NCBI GenBank assembly: GCA_031273985.1
Contig: JAISQV010000066.1
Span: forward strand, 1 to 6,097
Direction of reading: 5' to 3'
Source of the DNA: Spirochaetaceae bacterium
GTDB lineage: Bacteria; Spirochaetota; Spirochaetia; Treponematales; Breznakiellaceae
DNA length: 6,097 bases
The translations under genes were made by a program, and so were the position numbers. The notes beneath the pieces are model-generated. The model searched no databases. It was not told where the DNA came from and saw only the letters and a program-made list of their open reading frames with translations. This document shows, piece by piece, positions 1-5,437 of this stretch (positions within the stretch are counted from its first letter, which is position 1; every line of letters begins with the position of its first letter).

Positions 1-1277
1 TAGTACCACGCGCCGGGGCCGCCGCATTTGGCAAGGGCCCCGTCCCGGTAGAGGAACGACGAGGCCTGGGCTTCCTGGGGGGCGAGGCGGTTTTGGCGGC
101 GCTCGAACCAGGGGTAGAGGTAGATTCCCCGGGCGTAGGTCTTCCCCAGGGGGTAGGAAAAATCCGCGCCGTAGAGTTCTATTTCGCGGGCTCCGGCGTA
201 TTCCGCCAGGGAACAGGCGGCGCCGGTTACATTGGCCCCGGAGGTGTCCAGTTCGGGGAGCGATCGCCAGCGCCGGGAAAGGTAACGGGCCAGGGGATGA
301 CCGCCGGCAAAGAAGCGGGGGGCGCAGCTCCGGGAGGCGAGCAGCGGGGGGCTGGACAGATCGAGGAACAGGGAAGGGGCCCGCCGCATGAAGTGCTGGT
401 AGCTTATGTGCTGGCAATCCATGGAGATCACCGCATCGGGTTCCAGCCCGGCGGCAAGCAGCGCCGGCAGGGCGGTGTCCACGCTGAGCAGCCAGCAGCC
501 TTCCCGGCGTTCCGCCAGGAGGGGCATCTGATCCTCCAGTGAAGGCCCCGCGGCGCAGACCGCCGCCCGATCCACCCTGGGCAGGGGGGGCCTTTCTTCC
601 ACGGCGAACACATTGCGGATGATGTTGGAAAACCAGCGGGTTCCAAACCAGGCCTGCACGGAATAATCCGCTGAAAGCCGGTCCACGGCGGCCTGTACCT
701 CCAGTGAAGCCTGGGCGAATGCGCCCTGGGCGAAACGCCCTTGGGCGGCCCCGTTACGGGCAGCCCCGCCGCCGTCAAACTCAACCAGGGGCCGGAGGGG
801 TATCACTCGTATGCCGCCCTGGAGGGCCGGCTGCCAGAGCCGGAGCACCGCCGCCTCAAGTTCCCCCGGCGCTGGGTCCGCCAGCAGGCTGAAACGCCGG
901 TCGGAGAAGATTCCGCTGTAATCCAGGGCCCCCAGAAGTTCCGCCGTGCCCTCCAGGTCCAGCGCTATGACGCGGTGTACATCCTGCCGTTCCAGGGCGG
1001 CCCTGATCGCATAGGCCCCGCCGAGGCCGAAAAAGACGAGGCAGCCGCCGTCTCCCTCCCCCAGGATGCTTGTGATGAGCCGCTCCGCCTCCCGGCGGGG
1101 GTCCATGAGGGAGTGGAGGGGGCGGGATTCCTCCCCGGCTATGAGGGCGGGCACCGTGTCCCCGCTCCGGCTCTTCAAAAAGCGGTAGCGCCCCCGGCGC
1201 GGAGACAGCCGGGCGCGGAGTTCCCCGTGTTCCGGCGAAAGGGCCCGGAGATTGCGCTCGAAGAGGGCCCTATCCAT
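1..1277 (-). CDS. MptE-like/DUF115 (Maf-family) protein, downstream paralogue; 3' end cut by the window
   Basis: I translated this frame by hand. It is open from an ATG at 1277 to the window edge, 425 complete codons ending ...GPGAWY, with no stop seen, so the C-terminus is missing. The product looks like a cytoplasmic DUF115 protein, the family of archaeal MptE (6-hydroxymethyl-dihydropterin pyrophosphokinase) and of the Maf proteins that put nonulosonic sugars on flagellin. Landmarks are LHSLMDPRREAE (54-65), a Gly-rich FFGLGGAY turn (82-89), WFGTRWFSNIIRN (210-222), AAGPSL (242-247), SVDTALPALLAAG with Asp267, SMDCQ with Asp287, and GADFSYPLGKTYARG (370-384). The first eight bases, ATGGATAG, overlap the end of the upstream DUF115 gene, and no clear Shine-Dalgarno precedes the ATG, so translational coupling is likely. 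The family call is strong. The substrate is unknown: a Maf-like glycosyltransferase is favoured over pterin chemistry because bacterial motility contexts dominate the family (inference). Confidence 0.88.
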   Translation of the reverse strand, partial: MDRALFERNLRALSPEHGELRARLSPRRGRYRFLKSRSGDTVPALIAGEESRPLHSLMDPRREAERLITSILGEGDGGCLVFFGLGGAYAIRAALERQDVHRVIALDLEGTAELLGALDYSGIFSDRRFSLLADPAPGELEAAVLRLWQPALQGGIRVIPLRPLVEFDGGGAARNGAAQGRFAQGAFAQASLEVQAAVDRLSADYSVQAWFGTRWFSNIIRNVFAVEERPPLPRVDRAAVCAAGPSLEDQMPLLAERREGCWLLSVDTALPALLAAGLEPDAVISMDCQHISYQHFMRRAPSLFLDLSSPPLLASRSCAPRFFAGGHPLARYLSRRWRSLPELDTSGANVTGAACSLAEYAGAREIELYGADFSYPLGKTYARGIYLYPWFERRQNRLAPQEAQASSFLYRDGALAKCGGPGAWY

Positions 1278-2736
1278 GGGCGGCGGCGGTAAGGGCCCGG
1301 AGTTCCACGACCAGTTCCGCCGGGGAAGGGTCAGGCGAATCCGGGAGCAGCAGGGGGGCCAGTTCCGAGACAAGCGCCGGGGCAGGTCCCTCCAGGGCGG
1401 TGCAAAGGGCGTCTATGCCCCGCCTGAGGGGAAGGGGGCGGAAAGGGACCGGCGACCAGGGGCTCTGCGTCACAGCCTCGCCCCAGGCCCGATCCGGCGG
1501 CGGCAGGACGCCGAACACCGGGTGGTTGGCCCCCAGGGAGCGGAGCCGCTCCGGCCAGCGGGCCAGTTGGCCCTTGAACCAGTCCGCGTAAACCCTGAAA
1601 CTCCCCCCGTCGGGGATCATGGAACGGGAGAAGGCCCGGGAGTAGCGGGGGCTGAGGCGGCCTTCCCCCCCGTCCAGGAAGGGGTCCAGCGCATAGGGCC
1701 GCGCATGGGCCTGAATGTCCCGGCGGGACAGGTCCATTCCGGCAAGCAGCACATCCCCCCCTGTGAGCCGGAGGGCCAGGTCCACCGCCAGGGCGGTAAC
1801 GGTGCCCCTGGAGGGGAGGCTGAGGAAGGGTATCCCCAGTTCCCGCAGCACGAGGCCCTGCCAGAGAGTCCCGTCGCTGAGGGGGAGGAGGGGGAAATCC
1901 CCGCACTGGGAGGGGAGGGCGGCGGTGAGGGAAAAGGCTATCACCGGACCGGGCCCCCCCGCAGTTCCGGCGCGGCGCAGCGCCTCGACGAGGTGGAACA
2001 GCGCCCAGGCCCCGCCGTCGGCGGCCAGCACCAGATCGCCGGCCGCGCCCCGTTCCGCCAGGGCTGCGTAGGCCGAAGCCGCCGCCAGCACCAGGGCGGA
2101 ACCGCCGCGTTCCCGGATGGCGGCGGCGCTTTCCTCCAGGGAGGGCCCCGCCCCGGCTACGATCCAGGGAATGTCCGGCCCGGCGGGACGGTAACGGACA
2201 ATGCGCCGCAGAAGGGGGAGGTTGCGGAAAAAATTCCTGACCCAGCGGCGGCCAAAAAAGCCGCCCGTCCGGGCGTTGGCGTCGGCCCGCCGGAGAAAGG
2301 CCGCCGTCTCCCGGAGCAGGGAGAGACAGGCTTCCCCAAAGGCTTCCCGTGCGGGCCGCCATTCCACGATCCGCACCTGCGCAGCGGGGAGGTCCGGAAT
2401 ATTCCGCTCAAGAAAGTCCTGCACACCCTCCGGCGAAGCCCCCGCGTCACGCGGCCACACCGCAGCGCCGGGGTTCAGTTCCCCCTGTTTTTGCGCGAGG
2501 AAGGGGGAGACATGAAGGGCGATTATTCCGGCGCCGGGGAAGCGCCGTTTCAGGGCCGGGATAAGGTAGCCGAGGCCCGGCTCCGGGAGGATGAAGAAGC
2601 GTATCCCGCCGGGGATGTCCAGGCCGGCAAGGTAGGTTTCCGCCTCCCTCCGGGGATCGTAGCGGGAATGAAGGGCCCGGTCCCCCACAAAAACCGTGGG
2701 AGGACCGGCGCGGGACCTTTCGAGCCGCTCCGTCAT
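1270..2736 (-). CDS. MptE-like/DUF115 (Maf-family) protein, upstream divergent paralogue, 488 aa
   Basis: Start chosen at the ATG at 2736, 7 bases after the stop of the acidic protein; the frame stays open further upstream, but earlier starts would lie inside that gene and their translation has no family resemblance. Landmarks match those of the downstream gene in the same order: ALHSRYDPRREAETYL (21-36), PGLGYLIPAL (53-62), FFGRRWVRNFFRN (160-172), GAGPSL (195-200), LAADGG with Asp240, and LAGMDLSRRD (331-340) near the end. The two proteins are clearly paralogous but strongly diverged. Odd point: where the downstream copy reads SVDTAL, this one reads AAASAY (218-223), so an acidic residue common in the family is replaced by Ala. 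It may therefore be a non-catalytic or re-purposed partner (inference). No signal peptide or membrane segment is seen, so it should be cytoplasmic. It ends at TAG (1270-1272), overlapping the next gene by 8 bases. Arg- and Pro-rich composition fits the high GC. Substrate unknown; a role in flagellin or surface glycosylation is a family-based guess. Confidence 0.88.
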   Translation of the reverse strand: MTERLERSRAGPPTVFVGDRALHSRYDPRREAETYLAGLDIPGGIRFFILPEPGLGYLIPALKRRFPGAGIIALHVSPFLAQKQGELNPGAAVWPRDAGASPEGVQDFLERNIPDLPAAQVRIVEWRPAREAFGEACLSLLRETAAFLRRADANARTGGFFGRRWVRNFFRNLPLLRRIVRYRPAGPDIPWIVAGAGPSLEESAAAIRERGGSALVLAAASAYAALAERGAAGDLVLAADGGAWALFHLVEALRRAGTAGGPGPVIAFSLTAALPSQCGDFPLLPLSDGTLWQGLVLRELGIPFLSLPSRGTVTALAVDLALRLTGGDVLLAGMDLSRRDIQAHARPYALDPFLDGGEGRLSPRYSRAFSRSMIPDGGSFRVYADWFKGQLARWPERLRSLGANHPVFGVLPPPDRAWGEAVTQSPWSPVPFRPLPLRRGIDALCTALEGPAPALVSELAPLLLPDSPDPSPAELVVELRALTAAAHG

Positions 2737-2743
2737 GGCCGGT

Positions 2744-5026
2744 TCAGACCAGACCGAGTTCCTCAAAGAGTTTCTTGTAGGTGTCAAAATACTCGGACCG
2801 GGCAAATTCCCTGATCTTATCCTCCGGCAGGGATTCAAGGAGCTGGTCCATATAGGAAAGTACCGTTCTGAGCTCATTCTTGATCTTGTCGGGGACCCGC
2901 GCAAATTCGGAAGCTTCGCCCTCCTCAGGCGCCGTTGACTCCGTAGCCGGAAGCGCCGCCGCTGGGGGAGCCGCCGCCGGGGCTGTCTCCGCCTCGCCCT
3001 CCGTCTCCAGGGAGAAGTCCGCCTCCGTGTCGCCGCCCTCGTCCAGCGAAGCTTCGGGGATCGTCTCCTCCAGGTCCGCCTCGCCCTCCGGTATGCCGGG
3101 GAACGTAAGATCCGGGAATTCTTCCTCTACCGCTACCGCTTCCCCGGCGCCAAAGATTTCAGCCTCCTCCCCGTCGGGAATATCCAGGTCCAAATCCTCG
3201 AAGATGATCCCGCCCGGATCCTCCGCAGCCTCCGCCGAAAGATCCCCGGCGTCTTCATCCAGACCGGCGTCCAGGGGGGATTCGCCGGAAATGCCCAGGT
3301 CCGCACTCAGGTCCAGATCCGCACTCAGGTCCAGGCTTAGCTCGTCCCCCGGCTCCTCCCCGGCGGGTTCGGCCAGGTCCGTATCGCCGAGCCCCTCGTC
3401 AAAAAGCACCGCATCTTCCTCAAGGACCTCCCCGCCTTCCTGTGTGAAACCTTCGGGGATGATCTGCTCAAAGTCGTAGTCATCAGAGACCGGGGCTTCA
3501 CCGGGGATCGTTTCCAACGCCGGCCCGGCGGCCTGCTCCGGGAAAGCGTCCCCCCCATCGTCCAGGGGAAGGTCGAGAACTATCTCCTCTATGGCCGGCT
3601 CCCCGCCGGATTCCGCTTCCGCCGGGGGCGCTTCGCCGGGAGCTTCCGAATGCTCCGGCTCCGGCAGGGCCAGCTCGGGAAACTCAGCGGCGGCCGCTTC
3701 GCCGGGAAAGGCCTCGTCATCGTCCAGGGGAATATCAAGGACTATTTCCTCAACCGGCTCGTCTTCCGCCGCCCCCGCCGGGCCCTCCTCACCGGAATCC
3801 GGGCTGAAGTCCTCCTCCGGCGCGTCCCCATCGAGGAGGGGGCTCAGGCTCTCGGCGGAGCCTTCCTCCTCGGTAAAATCCGCCCCCTTGAGTATATTGT
3901 CCATCTCATCGCCGGTAAGGGCTATGGTCGCGTCGTCTTCTTCGCCGTCAAAGAAACCCCCGTGGGACTTTCCCCCGGCCGCCCGGCCCTGTACCGAGGA
4001 AAGCTCCTCCTTCAGCGTGGAAATTTCCGATTTGATGGAGCTGAGCTCGTCGGCGATCTTCATGAGGAGTTGGTTGGAGAGGGTTATTTGGGAAGTGTCC
4101 GGCCCGGCGGGGGGCATATCAGGGACCTGCGCCCCGCTGTCGGCCTCAGCCTCGGCATTGGAGAAAAAGTCTTCCTCCATGAAAAAATCGTCCAGACCGG
4201 CCTCATCAGCCGCCGCCGGTGTTTCCGGCAGTGGGGGAGGAGCCTCCCCCGGCTCCGCAGTCAGATCGGCAAAGTCGTCAAAGCTAAAGTCATCCCCGGC
4301 GGCGGAGTCAGCGGCGGCTTCGGCAGGGGCTTCATCGGCTAGTCCGGCAGGGGCTTCGGCGGCGAAAAAATCATCCGCCGCGCCGCCGCCGGAAAAATCC
4401 TCCAGCGCCGCATCGTCCAGGGAAAAATCATCGGTGGAAAAGTCCCTGGAAAGATCCGCCTCGGCATCGGCGGCGGCCTCCGTAACGGCCTCCGCGGTGT
4501 AGTCCGCTTGGGCTTCCGCCAGGGGAACCGCGGCGCTCTCTTCAGCGGGAGCCGCTGTTTCGCCAAAGTCCGGCTCCGGAAAATCCTCCAAAGAAAAATC
4601 CGCTTCCGCAGGCTCCGTCCCCAGGCCATTCAATGAATCAAAATCAATTTCGGAAGCTTCCCCCCCGGCGGAGTCCGCTTCAACGGAAAAATCACTAAAA
4701 TCGGGGACATCAAGGGAATCTATCCCCGCATCGGGCCCCGATTCGGGCAATTCGCCCCAGGCTTCCAGGCCGCTCCCTTCTGCGGGGCTTTCATTGGCCA
4801 CGCTGAGAAAATCTCCGCCGGAAAAGGCGTCATCCTCAAAATCCCCGGCGGAATCTCCGGAAAAATCGTCAAAATCCGGAATATCCCCAAAGCCGGGCGG
4901 CTCCCCGGCGGCCTCCGCTATGTCCTGGGGCCCGCTCTTTACCCATACACCGTACCTGTCAAGCTCTTCCGATGATCCGATGGCGCCGCGATCATCGTAG
5001 ATTGAAGGATTCTTTTCACCTGCCAT
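2744..5026 (-). CDS. Large acidic, probably disordered protein with conserved ends; function unknown (760 aa)
   Basis: First gene of the operon. The start ATG at 5026 follows a G-rich ribosome site by 6 bases. By count it has 217 Asp+Glu, only 20 Lys+Arg and no Cys. Layout: a non-repetitive N-terminus (1-36, including SSEELDRYGVWVK); an acidic-Phe region of DDF/DFS motifs (about 50-290); a likely coiled coil (315-346, ending IKSEISTLKEELSSVQG); an ALTGDEMDNILKGADF motif (369-384); a second acidic region with two EEIVLD(I/L)PLDD repeats (426 and 480) and tandem LDLSAD (565-576); an Ala/Pro linker (681-700); and a helical C-terminus (708-760) with SYMDQLLESLPEDKI and YFDTYKKLFEELG. No signal peptide or membrane span is visible, so cytoplasmic or scaffold-like behaviour is inferred. 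The N- and C-termini resemble hypothetical treponeme proteins I recall. A relation to the spirochaete flagellar-collar protein FlcA (BB0326 type) crossed my mind, but the missing TPRs and missing export signal argue against it. That the gene is real is firm; its function is unknown. Confidence 0.85.
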   Translation of the reverse strand: MAGEKNPSIYDDRGAIGSSEELDRYGVWVKSGPQDIAEAAGEPPGFGDIPDFDDFSGDSAGDFEDDAFSGGDFLSVANESPAEGSGLEAWGELPESGPDAGIDSLDVPDFSDFSVEADSAGGEASEIDFDSLNGLGTEPAEADFSLEDFPEPDFGETAAPAEESAAVPLAEAQADYTAEAVTEAAADAEADLSRDFSTDDFSLDDAALEDFSGGGAADDFFAAEAPAGLADEAPAEAAADSAAGDDFSFDDFADLTAEPGEAPPPLPETPAAADEAGLDDFFMEEDFFSNAEAEADSGAQVPDMPPAGPDTSQITLSNQLLMKIADELSSIKSEISTLKEELSSVQGRAAGGKSHGGFFDGEEDDATIALTGDEMDNILKGADFTEEEGSAESLSPLLDGDAPEEDFSPDSGEEGPAGAAEDEPVEEIVLDIPLDDDEAFPGEAAAAEFPELALPEPEHSEAPGEAPPAEAESGGEPAIEEIVLDLPLDDGGDAFPEQAAGPALETIPGEAPVSDDYDFEQIIPEGFTQEGGEVLEEDAVLFDEGLGDTDLAEPAGEEPGDELSLDLSADLDLSADLGISGESPLDAGLDEDAGDLSAEAAEDPGGIIFEDLDLDIPDGEEAEIFGAGEAVAVEEEFPDLTFPGIPEGEADLEETIPEASLDEGGDTEADFSLETEGEAETAPAAAPPAAALPATESTAPEEGEASEFARVPDKIKNELRTVLSYMDQLLESLPEDKIREFARSEYFDTYKKLFEELGLV
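3300..3335 (-). repeat. Tandem 18-bp duplication inside the acidic gene (LDLSAD x2)
   Basis: Two adjacent 18-base units, 3300-3317 and 3318-3335, differ at one base. They are in frame and encode LDLSAD twice (residues 565-576). This looks like a recent in-frame slippage or duplication and fits an acidic region that tolerates changes in length. Confidence 0.75.
3558..3751 (-). repeat. Spaced 32-bp direct repeat inside the acidic gene (EEIVLD(I/L)PLDD)
   Basis: Copies at 3720-3751 and 3558-3589 share 27 of 32 bases and lie 162 bp (54 codons) apart. They encode EEIVLDIPLDDD (from residue 426) and EEIVLDLPLDDG (from residue 480), each followed within a few residues by AFP. The hydrophobic core between acidic runs suggests a short linear binding motif present twice (inference). 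Confidence 0.65.
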
Positions 5027-5032
5027 TAACTG

Positions 5033-5037
5033 CCCCC
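5033..5037 (-). promoter_or_regulatory. Ribosome binding site of the acidic-protein gene
   Basis: A GGGGG run on the minus strand ends 6 bases before the ATG at 5026. It is G-rich rather than a true AGGAGG, but its spacing supports this start, as does the conserved-looking N-terminus. Neither downstream gene has a comparable site. Confidence 0.4.
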
Positions 5038-5097
5038 GACAAAAAATATCCCGTGCACAGCGCAGCGGCGCACCTCAACGACACGTCCCCGATCTTA

Positions 5098-5127
5098 ATT
5101 ATCGGCCAAAAACAGGGTGTTTTTGAA
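5098..5127 (-). promoter_or_regulatory. Weaker alternative promoter for the same operon
   Basis: On the minus strand GATAAT (5098-5103, 5 of 6 matches to TATAAT) lies 18 bases after TTCAAA (5122-5127, 4 of 6 matches to TTGACA). The start point would be near 5091, leaving a leader of about 65 bases. It competes with the upstream TTGACA candidate; both could be used. Confidence 0.25.
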
Positions 5128-5139
5128 TTATTTCCCTGA

Positions 5140-5169
5140 ACTGTATGTCAGGCATTTTGCCAGTGTCAA
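5140..5169 (-). promoter_or_regulatory. Candidate sigma-70 promoter of the acidic protein-DUF115 operon
   Basis: On the minus strand a perfect -35 box TTGACA (5164-5169) is followed by an 18-base spacer and TACAGT (5140-5145, 4 of 6 matches to TATAAT). Transcription would start near 5133, giving a leader of roughly 105 bases. The spacer contains the small inverted repeat GGCA-AAA-TGCC (5151-5161), and TGACA recurs as a direct repeat on its far side, which could be an operator. The -35 match is the stronger half of the call. Confidence 0.4.
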
Positions 5170-5225
5170 CGGGGCGGGGCCGGAGGGCGGCCGGGGATTT
5201 TCTTGCCGGGAAGCCCCTGTGTGCC

Positions 5226-5398
5226 GATACAGAGTCTGTCTTGTATATGTGAATCTATGCATAAGAACAAATTTTTACTATAACCACGGACAACACGGGC
5301 AAAAGCGGGAATTTCGAACAAAAAGTCCGTGTAGTTTGTGTGGTCCGCGGTTAATATTCTCCTCGTTTTACTCACAGTTTAATTGCAGACTCTGTGTC
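5226..5398. repeat. Outer 13-bp inverted repeat enclosing the palindrome
   Basis: GATACAGAGTCTG (5226-5238) is repeated in inverse orientation at 5386-5398 (read on the minus strand GACACAGAGTCTG), 12 of 13 identical with a perfect 10-bp core. The arms enclose 147 bp, including the whole CACGGA palindrome. No direct target-site duplication is visible next to the arms, so mobility is not shown. Confidence 0.5.
5281..5353. repeat. 73-bp imperfect palindrome of the CACGGA type, probably a dispersed intergenic repeat
   Basis: The left arm starts TAACCACGGACAACAC (5281-5296). The right arm, read on the minus strand from 5353, starts TAACCGCGGACCACAC. That is 14 of 16 matched, with both edges beginning TAACC. 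An inner pair ACACGG (5293-5298)/CCGTGT (5327-5332) gives an alternative, slipped pairing, and TTCGAA (5313-5318) sits at the centre. Read in one frame it encodes NHGQHGQK, the kind of spurious peptide seen in dispersed non-coding palindromes of many bacterial genomes. Copy number cannot be judged from one window. Confidence 0.6.
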
Positions 5399-5437
5399 AG
5401 CGCCACAAGCGGAAGCGGCAGGGTTTTCCCGCAGGCT

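Larger units (their letters stand above)
5027..5437. other. Gene-free spacer holding promoter candidates and nested inverted repeats
   Basis: No convincing gene on either strand. From right to left on the minus strand it holds a small hairpin just after the NYN stop (5418-5432), the outer inverted repeat, the CACGGA palindrome, a GC-rich patch (5171-5196) containing a GGCCG/CGGCC stem, and then leader and promoter sequence of the acidic-protein operon. A 6-bp stem with a 9-base loop (5053-5073, arms GTGCGC/GTGCAC on the minus strand, one G-U pair) lies in the presumed leader. The base composition is clearly more AT-rich than in the operon. Confidence 0.6.

Noticed and set aside
93..1292. Plus-strand frames (93-542, 704-892, 741-1292) and minus-strand frame 428-784
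   Set aside because: They overlap the hand-translated DUF115 gene open across 1-1277 and show no family features.
1331..2450. Minus-strand alternate frames 1331-2362 and 2157-2450 inside the upstream DUF115 gene
   Set aside because: Low-complexity Gly/Pro/Arg translations in a shifted frame of a gene with clear motifs. I saw no sign of a frameshift.
1252..2814. Long plus-strand open frame (520 codons) opposite the upstream DUF115 gene
   Set aside because: Its translation is Gly/Arg/Gln/Pro-rich with no recognisable motif, while the minus strand shows ordered family motifs. High GC makes stops rare on the antisense strand.
2737..2904. Upstream start at 2904 for the upstream DUF115 gene, adding 56 residues
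   Set aside because: The extension lies wholly inside the conserved C-terminus of the acidic protein and does not look like DUF115. The ATG at 2736 gives the usual operon spacing.
2880..4502. Plus-strand Ser/Ala-rich open frames (2880-3479, 3591-4502) opposite the acidic gene
   Set aside because: They are complements of GAx/TCC-type codons of the acidic protein, giving Ser-Ser-Ser strings. They have no independent start signals or motifs.
2744..5026. Firm naming of the acidic protein as a flagellar-collar component (FlcA-like)
   Set aside because: No TPRs, signal peptide or membrane segment are visible, and the resemblance rests on memory of short terminal motifs only.
5166..5375. Minus-strand 69-codon frame in the spacer
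   Set aside because: It crosses the palindrome and the GC-rich patch, has no protein-like pattern, and sits over the promoter's -35 area.
5418..5432. Hairpin just after the NYN stop (GGG-TTTT-CCC with flanking GC pairs) as an intrinsic terminator
   Set aside because: The stem is short with a bulge, and no U-run follows on the minus strand.
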